Shown here: positions 47,936 to 57,826 of the stretch, in pieces
Layout: the number at the start of each line of letters is the position of its first letter
Numbering within the stretch: position 1 is the first letter of the stretch
Assembly: GCF_018457165.1 (NCBI RefSeq)
Contig: NZ_JAFMNX010000003.1
Coordinates: 310,001-374,000 of the forward strand
DNA length: 64,000 bases
Source of the DNA: Tianweitania aestuarii
GTDB taxonomy: Bacteria; Pseudomonadota; Alphaproteobacteria; Rhizobiales; Rhizobiaceae
Direction of reading: 5' to 3'
Position numbers and translations under genes: made by a program
The notes under the pieces: generated by a model
Database searches by the model: none
What the model was told of the DNA's origin: nothing
Seen by the model: only the letters and a program-made list of their open reading frames with translations

Positions 47936-49429
47936 TCAGGTGCCGCAGAAGGTTCGCAACACGCGCTGATCGGGCTCCGGTGCTATCGCGAGATCGGATT
48001 GCTCGGGTTGATCGTCGAACGGCCGCGACAAAACGGAATTCAGCCGGCGGAATGGCGTAAAGTCGGCATGTTCAATCGCTGCCTTGATCGCTTCTTCGAT
48101 GCGGTGGTTGCGCGGGATGAGGGCCGGATTGGCTCGCCGCATCACGTCGACCCGCACGCCGTCCTGTTCCGGCTCGCGCGCCAGTCGCGCGCGCCATTCG
48201 GTCACCCAGGTCTCATACAGCATCGGGTCGATGAACTCCGCGCGGACGCCGCGATCGGCGGCAGGATCGCCTGCCGCTGCAGTCAGGGCACGGAAGGTGC
48301 GGGTGAAGTCCGCACCGCCTTCCATCATGCGATCAAGCAAGCCCTGCATCAGATCGCCGTCTTCGTTTTCCTGCGTCAACAACCCGAATTTGGCGCGCAG
48401 CACAGCCATGTAGGCCTTTTCGAACGGCTCCCGGAAACCGGCGATGAGGCTCTGCGCGATCTTGACGCCTTCGTCTCGATCCTCATGCAGCAAGGGCAGC
48501 AGCGCTTCGGCCAGACGCGCCAGATTCCACTGCGCGATGCCGGGCTGATTGGCATAGGCATAGCGGCCGCCTTGATCGATCGAGGAAAACACCTTGGCGG
48601 GATCATAGGCATCAAGAAAGGCGCAAGGGCCGTAATCGATGGTTTCGCCTGAGATCGCCATATTGTCGGTGTTCATCACGCCGTGAATGAAGCCGACGCC
48701 CATCCAGCGCGCAACCAGCGAGGCCTGCGCCTCGATCACGGCTTCGAGCAGCGCGCGATACGGGTTCTCGGCTCCTTTCGCATCGGGATAGTGCCGGTTG
48801 ATGGCGTGATCGGCCAGCAGCTTCACCGCTTCCTCGTCGCTGCGCGCGGCAAAGAACTGGAACGTGCCGACGCGGATATGGCTCGATGCGACGCGGGTCA
48901 GCACGGCCCCGGGCATGACGGTTTCGCGGTACACCGGATCGCCGGTCGAGACCGCCGCCAAGGCGCGCGTCGTGGGAATGCCAAGGGCGGCCATGGCTTC
49001 GCTGACGATATATTCGCGCAGCACTGGTCCGATGGCTGCACGACCATCGCCGCGGCGCGAAAACGATGTTGGGCCGGACCCCTTCAGCTGAAGATCGCGA
49101 CGGCGGCCTTGGGCGTCGACCACCTCGCCCAGCAAGGTCGCGCGGCCATCGCCGAGCTGCGGTGAAAACTGTCCGAACTGATGTCCGGCATAGGCCATGG
49201 CGATCGGCTCGGCGCCTTCGGGGAATTGGTTTCCTGCCAGCATCGCCAGCCCGTCCGGGCTTTTCAGCCATTCGATATCGAGGCCAAGCTCTTGCGCCAA
49301 GGGCTCGTTGAGCTCGATCAGCAGCGGCGCGGATACCGCGCTCGGCTGGAACGGCGCGAAGAAGCGCTCCGGCAAACGGGCATAGGAGTTGTCGAACGGC
49401 AGGCGGGGTGCGGCGGTGAGCGTATCCAT
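47936..49429 (-). CDS. selO: SelO-type protein adenylyltransferase (YdiU)
   Basis: A 497-residue pseudokinase-fold enzyme that AMPylates proteins in redox homeostasis. MAYAGHQFGQFSPQLGDGRA is the signature; LQLKGSGPTSFSRRGDGRA, FIHGVMNTDNMAISG (metal-binding Asn/Asp) and DYGPCAFLD follow. The last residues are TFCGT, with cysteine near the C-terminus where eukaryotic SelO has selenocysteine. Its end lies seven bases from the psuK operator. Confidence 0.96.
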   Translation of the reverse strand: MDTLTAAPRLPFDNSYARLPERFFAPFQPSAVSAPLLIELNEPLAQELGLDIEWLKSPDGLAMLAGNQFPEGAEPIAMAYAGHQFGQFSPQLGDGRATLLGEVVDAQGRRRDLQLKGSGPTSFSRRGDGRAAIGPVLREYIVSEAMAALGIPTTRALAAVSTGDPVYRETVMPGAVLTRVASSHIRVGTFQFFAARSDEEAVKLLADHAINRHYPDAKGAENPYRALLEAVIEAQASLVARWMGVGFIHGVMNTDNMAISGETIDYGPCAFLDAYDPAKVFSSIDQGGRYAYANQPGIAQWNLARLAEALLPLLHEDRDEGVKIAQSLIAGFREPFEKAYMAVLRAKFGLLTQENEDGDLMQGLLDRMMEGGADFTRTFRALTAAAGDPAADRGVRAEFIDPMLYETWVTEWRARLAREPEQDGVRVDVMRRANPALIPRNHRIEEAIKAAIEHADFTPFRRLNSVLSRPFDDQPEQSDLAIAPEPDQRVLRTFCGT

Positions 49430-49483
49430 GAGGGGATAGGTAGGCCCGCGCTCCAGGCTCTGCCAGCCCGAAGGGACGACAAC

Positions 49484-49515
49484 AAAAAACCGGCCCCTTT
49501 CGGGAGGCCGGTTTT
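49484..49515 (-). terminator. Intrinsic terminator of the helicase gene
   Basis: Perfect 10-bp stem AAAACCGGCC (49486-49495) with GGCCGGTTTT (49506-49515). On the - strand a run of six T follows, 22 bases past the stop at 49538. Confidence 0.85.
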
Positions 49516-49537
49516 GCTTGGATCAAGGGTCGGGCAA

Positions 49538-51394
49538 TCAGTCCGGCTTGCGCTTGGACTTCTTGCCGCCCGGCGCATGTGGCTTGTCGCCGAAGGACTT
49601 GGTCTTCTTCGGGCCCTTGGATTCCCCTCGGGACTCCCAGGGCTTGTCGAAGCCGCCTTCCTTTTTGGCGAAAGGCTTCTTGCCCGCAGGCTTGGCCCAG
49701 CTGCCTTCGCCCTTCGGACCCTGGCCGCGATGCGGCTTCTTGGGTCCACGCGCCTTGTCGTAGCCACCCGATGGGGCGCCGAAGTCCGGTGTGCCTTCGA
49801 TCGCGCGCACGGTGATGCCGCGCTCGAGCGAGCGGCTGCCGAGCATATCAAGGAAGCGCTTGCCGGCCTGGGCTTCCAGCTGCACCAGACTTTCGTCCTG
49901 TTGCAGCTTGATCTGGCCGATGTCGCTCTTCGAAAGCTTGCCGGCCTTGCACAGCATGGGGATGAGCCAGCGCGGTTCGGCATTCTGCTTGCGGCCGACC
50001 GACAGGGACACCCACACGCTTTCGCCGAACTCGTCGCGGCGCTCGACACGCTTTTCGGAAGGCACAGGCGCGCCGGTGACGGCGACTTCCATCAGGTCTT
50101 CCGGAGCCGAATTCTTGGCGCGGAAGGTTCTGACATAAGCGGCGGCAATGGCTTCGGCACCATGCTTGGCGAGCATTTCGCTCACGAACGGCGCTTCGTC
50201 CTCGGTCAGGGGCTCGGTGAACACCGGATCGGCAAGGATACGCTCATTGTCGCGCGCCAGAACTTCGTCGGCCGATGGCGGACGCGCCCAGTTCGCCTGC
50301 ACATTGGCCGAGCTCAACAGGCGCTCGACGCGCTTGCGGCCCGATTGCGGCACGATCAGCACGGACACGCCCTTACGACCGGCACGACCGGTGCGCCCGC
50401 TGCGATGCAGCAGCGTTTCGCGGTTGGTCGGCGTATCGGCGTGGATCACCAGCTCAAGACCCGGCAGATCGATACCGCGCGCGGCGACATCGGTTGCGAT
50501 ACACACGCGGGCGCGGCCATCGCGCATGGCCTGCAGCGCATGGGTACGCTCGTTCTGGCTGAGCTCGCCGGACATGGCGACAACCGAGAAGCCGCGATTG
50601 TTGAAGCGCGCCGTCAGGTGGTTCACGGCCGCGCGGGTCGAGCAGAAGACCAGGGCGTTCGGTGCTTCGTAATAGCGCAGCACGTTGATGATCGCGTTCT
50701 CGCGGTCAGCCTGCGCCACCGTCAGCGCGCGATATTCGATATCGACATGCTGGGTGCGCTCGGAGGTCGTGCTGAGGCGCACGGCATCGCGCTGGTAGTT
50801 CTTGGCAAGTTCCGCGATCGGCCGCGACACGGTTGCCGAAAACAAGAGCGTGCGGCGATCTTCCGGCGCTTCGCCGAGAATGAATTCGAGATCTTCGCGG
50901 AAGCCAAGATCAAGCATCTCGTCGGCTTCGTCGAGCACAACGGCACGCAGGGCGCTCATATCGAGTGCATGGCGGGTAATATGATCGCGCAAACGGCCAG
51001 GCGTGCCCACCACGATATGACAGCCGCGTTCCAGCGAACGGCGCTCGGAGCGCATGTCCATGCCGCCGACGCAGGACACCACAACCGCGCCGGTCTTGGC
51101 GTAAAGCCATTCCAGCTCGCGCTTGACCTGCAGGGCCAATTCGCGGGTCGGTGCGATGGCGAGCGCCAGCGGCTGCGACGCTGGTTCGAAGCGCTCGGCA
51201 TCGCCAAGCAGGGTCGGTGCAAGGGCGAGGCCGAAGGCGACCGTCTTGCCGGAGCCGGTTTGTGCCGAAACAAGCGCATCCGCACCTGCCGGTTCGAGCG
51301 TGAGGACGGCTTCCTGCACAGGCGTCAGTGTGGAATAGCCGCGTTCGGTCAATGCTTGCGCAAGGGGCGCAAGCACGCCGGGAAAATCAGTCAT
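49538..51394 (-). CDS. DEAD-box RNA helicase with basic tail
   Basis: A 618-residue RNA helicase. Motifs: Q region, AQTGSGKT, PTRELA, TPGRLRD, DEAD in VVLDEADEMLDLGF, SAT, and VATDVAARGID-like IATDVAARGIDLPG, HRSGRTGR. A DbpA-like RNA-binding domain lies near residues 460-535 and the last 80 residues are a Gly/Lys/Pro-rich basic tail. Role: ribosome assembly or mRNA decay. Start at ATG 51394; the frame to 51433 crosses the prfC end. Stop of prfC is 35 bp before. Confidence 0.95.
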   Translation of the reverse strand: MTDFPGVLAPLAQALTERGYSTLTPVQEAVLTLEPAGADALVSAQTGSGKTVAFGLALAPTLLGDAERFEPASQPLALAIAPTRELALQVKRELEWLYAKTGAVVVSCVGGMDMRSERRSLERGCHIVVGTPGRLRDHITRHALDMSALRAVVLDEADEMLDLGFREDLEFILGEAPEDRRTLLFSATVSRPIAELAKNYQRDAVRLSTTSERTQHVDIEYRALTVAQADRENAIINVLRYYEAPNALVFCSTRAAVNHLTARFNNRGFSVVAMSGELSQNERTHALQAMRDGRARVCIATDVAARGIDLPGLELVIHADTPTNRETLLHRSGRTGRAGRKGVSVLIVPQSGRKRVERLLSSANVQANWARPPSADEVLARDNERILADPVFTEPLTEDEAPFVSEMLAKHGAEAIAAAYVRTFRAKNSAPEDLMEVAVTGAPVPSEKRVERRDEFGESVWVSLSVGRKQNAEPRWLIPMLCKAGKLSKSDIGQIKLQQDESLVQLEAQAGKRFLDMLGSRSLERGITVRAIEGTPDFGAPSGGYDKARGPKKPHRGQGPKGEGSWAKPAGKKPFAKKEGGFDKPWESRGESKGPKKTKSFGDKPHAPGGKKSKRKPD

Positions 51395-51429
51395 CGTCAG
51401 TTTTCTTTCGTTGAGGACGGGCGCGGCGT

Positions 51430-53019
51430 TCAAGCCGCGTCGCGTACCTGGTAATCCTTGATGGCGTCGAACTTGATCGCCTTCCAGCGTTCCGCCTCGT
51501 AGTTGAGTCCGAATTCGTGCTGGGCGAGAAAAACGGGGTCGTCGTCGAGGTCGCGCGCGATGTCGCCGCGATGCGCCTCGATGAAGCGGTGGAGGTCGGT
51601 GGCGTTATCGGCCGAGATCCAGCGGCACACGGAAAAGCGCGCGATCTCGAAATCAACCGGCAGCGTATATTCCACCGACAGCCGTTCCTTCAGAACGTCG
51701 AGCTGCAGCGCGCCCACGACGCCGACAATGGCCGGGGAGCCGTCTTCGGGCGAAAACAGCTGCACCACGCCTTCTTCGGCCATCTGCTGCAAGGCTTCCT
51801 TGAGCTTCTTGGCCTTCATGGCGTCGCCCAACCGCACACGGCGCAGGATTTCGGGTGCAAAGTTCGGCACGCCGCGGAACAGGATCTCCTCGCCTTCAGT
51901 CAGCGTATCACCGATGCGCAGGGTGCCGTGGTTGGGAATACCCACCACGTCGCCAGCATAGGCTTCATCGGCGGTGATGCGCGAACGGGCAAAGAAGAAT
52001 TGCGGTGCGGTGAGCGACATCGGCTTGCCGGTACGCACCAGCTTGGCCTTCATGCCGCGCTGAAGCGTGCCCGAGCACACCCGCACAAAGGCGATGCGGT
52101 CGCGATGGTTGGGATCCATGTTGGCCTGGATCTTGAACACAAAGGACGTCATCTTCGGTTCGGTGGCTTCAACCGTGCGGCTATCGGCTTCCTGGGCGCG
52201 CGGCGGCGGAGCGAATTCGCCCAAAGCCTCGATCAGATCGCGCACGCCGTAATTGCGCAGCGCCGAGCCGAAGTACACCGGCGTCAGATGTCCTTCGCGG
52301 AACGCCTTCAGGTCGAACGGACGGCACGCCTCGCGCGCCAGTTCCAGTTCCTCGATCAGCGTTTCGCGCTCGTTCTCGGGCAAAAGGCCGGCGACCTTGT
52401 CGGAGTTCGGCCCGTTGACCTTTGTGCGCTCCACTTCCGTGTCGGAGCGGCGCACCGCATTGTCGGCCAGATGATAGGTGCCGGAAAACGTCTTGCCCTG
52501 ACCGATCGGCCAGGTCATCGGCGCGGTGTCGAGCGCCAGCTTCTGCTCGATCTCGTCCAGGATCTCGAACGTGTTGCGCGCTTCACGGTCCATCTTGTTG
52601 ACGAAGGTGACGATCGGAATGTCGCGCAAACGGCAGACCTCGAACAGCTTCAGCGTGCGCGGCTCGATGCCTTTGGCGGCGTCGATCACCATCACGGCCG
52701 AATCCACCGCCGAAAGCGTGCGATAGGTATCGTCGGCGAAGTCTTCGTGGCCCGGCGTATCGAGCAGGTTGTAGACGTTGTCGCCATATTCAAAGGTCAT
52801 CACGGAGGTGACAACCGAGATACCACGCTCGCGCTCGATCTTCATCCAGTCCGAGCGCGTCTGGATCTTGTCCTTCTTCGCCTTGACCTCACCGGCGAGC
52901 TGAATCGCGCCGCCGAACAGCAGAAGCTTTTCGGTCAGCGTGGTTTTGCCGGCGTCGGGATGCGCAATAATCGCGAAAGTGCGGCGGCGGGCAACCGCCT
53001 CCTGGATGGGTTCTGGCAT
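51430..53019 (-). CDS. prfC: Peptide chain release factor 3
   Basis: A 529-residue translational GTPase that recycles RF1 and RF2. GTPase motifs: G1 AHPDAGKTTL, switch I RGISVVTS, G3 DTPGHEDF, G4 NKMDREA. C-terminal domains (PEDGSPAIVGVVGALQLDV, ISADNATDLHRF) are complete. Present on the same strand as the helicase 35 bp downstream, so likely cotranscribed. Confidence 0.97.
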   Translation of the reverse strand: MPEPIQEAVARRRTFAIIAHPDAGKTTLTEKLLLFGGAIQLAGEVKAKKDKIQTRSDWMKIERERGISVVTSVMTFEYGDNVYNLLDTPGHEDFADDTYRTLSAVDSAVMVIDAAKGIEPRTLKLFEVCRLRDIPIVTFVNKMDREARNTFEILDEIEQKLALDTAPMTWPIGQGKTFSGTYHLADNAVRRSDTEVERTKVNGPNSDKVAGLLPENERETLIEELELAREACRPFDLKAFREGHLTPVYFGSALRNYGVRDLIEALGEFAPPPRAQEADSRTVEATEPKMTSFVFKIQANMDPNHRDRIAFVRVCSGTLQRGMKAKLVRTGKPMSLTAPQFFFARSRITADEAYAGDVVGIPNHGTLRIGDTLTEGEEILFRGVPNFAPEILRRVRLGDAMKAKKLKEALQQMAEEGVVQLFSPEDGSPAIVGVVGALQLDVLKERLSVEYTLPVDFEIARFSVCRWISADNATDLHRFIEAHRGDIARDLDDDPVFLAQHEFGLNYEAERWKAIKFDAIKDYQVRDAA

Positions 53020-53117
53020 GAGAAGGGAATCCGTTCGGTTGCGCGCATATAGCGATCACGCGAGGGAAAGTCGACCCTGCTTGGCGGTTTGCGCTGGATG
53101 AGGTATGGCGCAGCCTC

Positions 53118-53600
53118 ATGACAACACATCCAGCGCTCCCCACCCTTGGCCCTACCATCGGCCTCGTTCGCCTGAGCCATGGCGAAGATCTCAAACTTCC
53201 CGCCTATGAAACGGCTGGTGCCGCCGGCATGGATCTGCGCGCTGCCGTTAGGGCCGATGCGCGCGTGATCCTGACGCCCGGCCGGCGTGCGCTGATCCCC
53301 ACCGGCTTCATCATGGAACTGCCGGAAGGGTTCGAGGGACAGATCCGGCCGCGTTCCGGGCTAGCCCTCAAGCACGGCATCACCTGCCTCAACACGCCCG
53401 GCACGATCGACAGCGATTATCGCGGCGAGATCCAGGTCCTGTTGATCAATCTCGGCCATGACGATTTCGCCGTCACCCGCGGCATGCGGATCGCTCAGAT
53501 GGTGATCGCTCCTGTTGTGCAGGCACAGCTCGATGTGCGTGACAGCACGCAGGCGACCGCGCGCGGTGATGGCGGTTTCGGATCCACTGGCGGGATCTGA
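53118..53600 (+). CDS. dut: dUTP pyrophosphatase
   Basis: A 160-residue trimeric dUTPase that keeps uracil out of DNA and makes dUMP. Motif [11 protein letters not shown], motif [11 protein letters not shown], motif [16 protein letters not shown], motif [12 protein letters not shown], motif [10 protein letters not shown] are all present in order, so the enzyme looks active. Divergent from prfC. Confidence 0.97.
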   Translation: MTTHPALPTLGPTIGLVRLSHGEDLKLPAYETAGAAGMDLRAAVRADARVILTPGRRALIPTGFIMELPEGFEGQIRPRSGLALKHGITCLNTPGTIDSDYRGEIQVLLINLGHDDFAVTRGMRIAQMVIAPVVQAQLDVRDSTQATARGDGGFGSTGGI

Positions 53601-53724
53601 CACCTGGCCATCTTCTCTGCTGCGATGCGGTGAACAAATCCTGTTCCGGTGCGTTGATGAGACAAGACCGGAGCGCGGACACGGCGAATGCCGAAGTCTC
53701 GTGCCAAAATACAGGAGTTCAATC

Positions 53725-54288
53725 ATGCCAGCGATCAATCAGGCTCGCATCGCCATTCTCGCAACTGACGGCTTCGAACAGTCGGAACTCGAAGTGCCGC
53801 TGAAGAAGCTGCGCGACGCCGGCGCGACGGTTGACGTCGTGTCCCTGGAAAAAGGCGAGATCAAAGGCTGGGATCAGACCGACTGGGGCAACAAGGTTCC
53901 GGTCGACAAGACGCTCAGCGAAGTCGCGCCAGACCAGTATGACGCCCTTGTTCTGCCGGGCGGCCAGATCAATCCCGACAAGCTGCGCGTTGAAAGCTCG
54001 GCCGTGGATTTCGTGAAAAACTTTTACGAAACCGGCAAGCCGCTTGCGGCGATCTGCCATGCGCCTTGGCTTCTGATCGAAGCTGGCCTGGTGAAAGGCA
54101 AGCGCGCAACGTCTTTCAAGTCGATCAAGACCGACATGATCAATGCCGGCGCCAACTGGGAAGACAAGATGACGGTCCAGGACGGAAACATGATCACCGC
54201 GCGCAAGCCGGACGATCTTGAGTCCTTCGTGTCGACCATCATCGAAGCTGTCGAAGGTGGCGCTGCGCAGAGGTCGGCTGCGGAGTAG
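53725..54288 (+). CDS. DJ-1/PfpI family protein
   Basis: A 187-residue class I glutamine amidotransferase-like protein. The nucleophile is Cys111 followed by His112 in AAICHAPW; ILATDGFEQSELEVPL and LVLPGGQINPDKLR are typical of the PfpI/YhbO group. Members act as protein deglycase or glyoxalase, or have stress roles; activity not proven here. Start at ATG 53725 with CAGGAG upstream, not the long upstream frame, which crosses dut. Confidence 0.93.
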   Translation: MPAINQARIAILATDGFEQSELEVPLKKLRDAGATVDVVSLEKGEIKGWDQTDWGNKVPVDKTLSEVAPDQYDALVLPGGQINPDKLRVESSAVDFVKNFYETGKPLAAICHAPWLLIEAGLVKGKRATSFKSIKTDMINAGANWEDKMTVQDGNMITARKPDDLESFVSTIIEAVEGGAAQRSAAE

Positions 54289-54357
54289 CGGATCAGGTTC
54301 CGCAGCTGACGGAAGCGGCGCCGGCGCTTTAACAGCAGCCGCGCCGCTTTCGAATTT

Positions 54358-54395
54358 GAGAAGGCCGACATGTCTCCCATGCCGGCCTTCTTTTT
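54358..54395 (+). terminator. Intrinsic terminator after the PfpI gene
   Basis: Stem GAAGGCCG (with an internal CATG/CATG continuation) pairing with CGGCCTTC, ending in CTTTTTA. A second hairpin, AAGCGGCGC (54313-54321) with GCGCCGCTT (54341-54349), lies before it. Confidence 0.75.
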
Positions 54396-54413
54396 ATTCA
54401 AGCTGTTGTTTGA

Positions 54414-56396
54414 TTAAACGGCAATCTTGCCGCCGCCCTGTTTGGTGATCATCACGACGGCAGGACGAACCGGCATATCGTCCTTGAAGTCCGGCCAGCG
54501 CGTCGACAGGTCTTCGTAATAGGATAACCGACCGAAGCCTTCCCAATCATCGCCGCCATCGCCGGGATGCTGAACGGCCACAAAGGCGGTTTCATCGTCA
54601 GGCGTGAAGAGCGGGCCGCACATTTCCGCACCCACCGGCACACGGAAGAACAGCTTGGACGTGGCGCGCGCTTCGCCTTCCGTATCCACGGCCCACAACC
54701 CGTCCGTACGACCCGTTGCTTCCGGAGAGTTGCCGTCCGTGGAAACCCACAAGCGGCCAGCCGAATCCACTGCGCAGTTGTCGGGCATGCCGAACCAGCC
54801 GTTTTCGGTTGTGGCGGTCGAAAAGGATGCGCCGACATCCGCCACCGATGGATCGCCACACTTCAGAAGCACTTCCCAGGTGCCGGTGGTGGCTGCGAAG
54901 TCACCGTCTTGTTCAGCAATCTCGATGATGTGGCCGAACGCGTTTTTGGCACGCGGATTGGCGGCATCGACCTGATCGTCCGCCCGCTTGGTGTTGTTGG
55001 TCAGCATGACATAAACCTTGCCATTGCTGTTGTTGGGCTGGATGTCTTCCGGACGATCCATCTTGGTGGCGCCGAGCAGATCGCCTGCGCGACGCGCTTC
55101 GATCACGACATCGGCCTGGCTGTTGAAGCCATTTTCGGCCGTCAGCGGACCTTCGCCGTGAACCAGCGGCATCCAAGTCATGCCGCCGTCTTCCGCGAAC
55201 TTCGCCACGTAAAGCGTGCCTTCGTCGAGCAGGTCCATGTTGGCTGCGCGATCATCGGGGTTGAAGGTGCCCTTTGTCACGAACTTATAGACGTAATCGA
55301 AACGCTCATCGTCGCCGAGATAGAACACGACGCGGCCGTCCTTGTTGACGATCGATTCCGCGCCTTCATGCTTGAAGCGGCCGAGCGCGGTGCGCTTCTT
55401 CGGGGTGGAGTTCGGGTCCATGACATCGACTTCCACGATCCAGCCGAAGCGGTTTGGCTCGTTCGGTTCCTTGGACAGGTCGAAGCGGTCATAGAAGTTC
55501 GACCAGGAATAGCTGCTGTCCGGCAGGCCGAGGCGCTTGTAGTTCGCAGCTTCCGGATGATTGGCAGGCAGGTCTCCGTCGAAATAGCCGTGGAAGTTTT
55601 CTTCCGCCATGACATAGGTGCCCCACGGTGTGACGCCGCCGGCGCAGTTGTTGACCGTACCGAAAACCTTGGTGCCGGTTGCGTCGGCCTTGGTCTTCAA
55701 ACGGTCGTGGCCGGCGGCCGGGCCGGTGACTTCCATTTCAGTGGTCGCGGTAATGCGGCGGTTGAGCTTGCCGTTGCGATCCGGGCGCCACTTGCCGTCC
55801 TGGCGCGTCATTTCCACGATCGTGCCACCATGCGCGGCCATTTCGATGTCAACGCGCTTCTTGTCGGCCGGAGCGACTTCGAGCTTGTCGTCAACGATCT
55901 TGACGATGCCGGGGAACATCAGGTGCTCGTTGGTATATTCGTGGTTCACAACGAGAAGCCCGCGTTTATCGCTATCTTCCAGCGGAATGAAGCCGACATA
56001 ATCGTTGTTGTAGCCGAACTGGCGAGCCTGGGCTTCAGCCGACTGATTGGCCGGGTCGAAGTCCGGTGCATCGGCAAACAGCGGGTCGCCCCAGCGCAAC
56101 AGAATGTCGGCATCGTAACCGGCTGCGACGTGGTGGGTTTCGTCGACGCCGGCTTTTACCTCGTCGAAGGTGAAGGCTGAGGTACCGGTTTGGGCGCGGG
56201 CCTCATCAGCCATCATCAAGGCAACCGGGCTGACCGTTGCGGCAATGGCGGAAACGGCAAGCGAGCCGCGCAGGAAGTTGCGGCGCGAAAATCGCGTTGC
56301 GATGATCTCGCCCATTGTTGGATTTTCGGTCGGATTTTGTCCGGGACCTGCGGCGTCTTCGAGCTGGCTCGTACGAAAAGGTGATGTGTTGGACAT
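54414..56396 (-). CDS. PhoX-family (DUF839) Tat-exported protein
   Basis: A 660-residue periplasmic protein. The twin-arginine signal is RFSRRNFLRGSLAVSA (Arg38-Arg39) with a cut near ARA/QT (residue 68). The mature part is a DUF839/PhoX beta-propeller (VVNHEYTNEHLMFP, NNCAGGVTPWGTYVMAEEN, PDNCAVDSAGRLWVSTDG). PhoX is a Ca/Fe alkaline phosphatase induced by phosphate lack; no PHO box was checked. Substrate unproven. Confidence 0.92.
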   Translation of the reverse strand: MSNTSPFRTSQLEDAAGPGQNPTENPTMGEIIATRFSRRNFLRGSLAVSAIAATVSPVALMMADEARAQTGTSAFTFDEVKAGVDETHHVAAGYDADILLRWGDPLFADAPDFDPANQSAEAQARQFGYNNDYVGFIPLEDSDKRGLLVVNHEYTNEHLMFPGIVKIVDDKLEVAPADKKRVDIEMAAHGGTIVEMTRQDGKWRPDRNGKLNRRITATTEMEVTGPAAGHDRLKTKADATGTKVFGTVNNCAGGVTPWGTYVMAEENFHGYFDGDLPANHPEAANYKRLGLPDSSYSWSNFYDRFDLSKEPNEPNRFGWIVEVDVMDPNSTPKKRTALGRFKHEGAESIVNKDGRVVFYLGDDERFDYVYKFVTKGTFNPDDRAANMDLLDEGTLYVAKFAEDGGMTWMPLVHGEGPLTAENGFNSQADVVIEARRAGDLLGATKMDRPEDIQPNNSNGKVYVMLTNNTKRADDQVDAANPRAKNAFGHIIEIAEQDGDFAATTGTWEVLLKCGDPSVADVGASFSTATTENGWFGMPDNCAVDSAGRLWVSTDGNSPEATGRTDGLWAVDTEGEARATSKLFFRVPVGAEMCGPLFTPDDETAFVAVQHPGDGGDDWEGFGRLSYYEDLSTRWPDFKDDMPVRPAVVMITKQGGGKIAV

Positions 56397-56494
56397 GGCC
56401 TGACCTCTGGCTGATGTGGCTGGATCAGCTGCGGAAGTAGAGGCCGGCCATGACAGGCTAATGACGCCGCGTCACAACCTGGAAGCGTGTGCGC

Positions 56495-56980
56495 TTAACC
56501 TGCTTTGGCTGTAGCCAAGGCGCGGCCGAAGGCCTTGGCGAAGCTTTCGCGATCATCGGGATTGAGGAAGCTGCCGATCTGCACCTGCTGGCCTTGCGCT
56601 TCCACGGCCATGCGGGTGATGCCGATCTCCTCATGCCGCGACACCGCGAAACGTGCCCAGAACGGGTTGAAGTGATGTTCGCGCGCTTGGCCCGATGGCG
56701 CAATCTGGCGAATGTCGAGCGAGGTGCGTGACACCGACACTTCTTCGCGCGCGCGCCCTGAGCGGTAGTTCAGCTTGAAGGCGATATACAGGACAAGAAC
56801 ATCCAGGCCGAAGAAGCCGAAGATCGGCCAGGCGCCGGCTGCGATGCAGAACAGGCCGCAGATCAGGCTGCTGACCACCATGATGCCCATCAGCACACGA
56901 AAGCCGCGCGGACCGAGGGATCGGTGCGGCGTCAATAAAGCCCGGAAAATCGGCGCATCAGCGGCGTTGGTCTCGGCCAT
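56495..56980 (-). CDS. DUF2244 membrane protein
   Basis: A 161-residue protein with FRALLTPHRSLGPRGFRVLM at the start, two hydrophobic helices (about 37-78) and a soluble C-terminal part, the DUF2244 pattern. Function unknown. ATG 56980 is chosen; ATG 56989 adds three residues. Divergent from nth. Confidence 0.85.
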   Translation of the reverse strand: MAETNAADAPIFRALLTPHRSLGPRGFRVLMGIMVVSSLICGLFCIAAGAWPIFGFFGLDVLVLYIAFKLNYRSGRAREEVSVSRTSLDIRQIAPSGQAREHHFNPFWARFAVSRHEEIGITRMAVEAQGQQVQIGSFLNPDDRESFAKAFGRALATAKAG

Positions 56981-57001
56981 TCCCCGCATTATAGAGAGCC
57001 G

Positions 57002-57826
57002 ATGACAAAGCCCAAGCCCGAAATCGCGACACAAGCGCCTGCGCCAGATAAGTTGAACGCCAAGCCTGCGGCCAAGGGCGCGGTGAAAAAGCGGACACGC
57101 GCCAAGCCGCGCTGGAAATCACCCTATTCGCCAGCCGAGATCGAAGAGATCTTCCGCCGCTTCGCCGTGCAGCGGCCGGAGCCGAAAGGCGAGCTTGAGC
57201 ACGTCAATGCCTTCACGCTTCTGGTGGCGGTGGTGCTTTCGGCGCAGGCGACCGATGCCGGCGTCAACAAGGCGACGCGTGGATTGTTTGCTGTGGCCGA
57301 TACCCCAGCCAAGATGGCGGCGCTGGGCGAGGCCAAGATCGCCGAACATATCCGCACCATCGGCCTGTGGCGCGCGAAAGCCAAACACGTCGCCCTCCTG
57401 TCGGAAGCCCTGCTCCGCGATCATGGCGGCGAAGTGCCTGATACGCGCGATGCCCTGACAGCCTTGCCGGGCGTTGGGCGCAAGACGGCCAATGTCGTGC
57501 TGAACTCAGCCTTCGGCCAGCTCACCATGGCGGTCGATACGCATCTGTTCCGGCTCGGCAACCGGCTGAAGTTCGCGCCGGGCAAAACGCCGGAAGAGGT
57601 CGAAAACAAGCTGGTGCGGGTGATTCCCGAGCATTATCTACGCCACGCCCATCATTGGCTGATTCTGCATGGCCGCTATGTCTGCAAGGCGCGCAAGCCG
57701 GAATGCCCGGCCTGCGTCATCGCCGATCTCTGCAAGGCCGACGAGAAGACGACGGACGTGCCTGCGCCGCTTGTGCCGATCGAGATCCTCGATCCGGTGG
57801 AAGCCGAGATTGCCGCGACCCGCTAG
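57002..57826 (+). CDS. nth: Endonuclease III
   Basis: A 274-residue DNA glycosylase/AP lyase for oxidised pyrimidines. HhH motif LPGVGRKTANVVL with the catalytic Lys161, Asp179 in VDTHLFRLGNR, and the 4Fe-4S ligands Cys228, 235, 238 and 244 (C-X6-C-X2-C-X5-C) are all visible. A basic N-terminal extension of about 40 residues (KKRTRAKPRWK) is added compared with E. coli Nth. Its stop shares a CTAG with the convergent gene. Confidence 0.97.
   Translation: MTKPKPEIATQAPAPDKLNAKPAAKGAVKKRTRAKPRWKSPYSPAEIEEIFRRFAVQRPEPKGELEHVNAFTLLVAVVLSAQATDAGVNKATRGLFAVADTPAKMAALGEAKIAEHIRTIGLWRAKAKHVALLSEALLRDHGGEVPDTRDALTALPGVGRKTANVVLNSAFGQLTMAVDTHLFRLGNRLKFAPGKTPEEVENKLVRVIPEHYLRHAHHWLILHGRYVCKARKPECPACVIADLCKADEKTTDVPAPLVPIEILDPVEAEIAATR

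Noticed and set aside
49181-51454. 757-codon + strand frame opposite the helicase and SelO genes
   Set aside because: No domain recognised, low-complexity His/Gly/Arg-rich composition typical of antisense frames; the - strand genes are certain.
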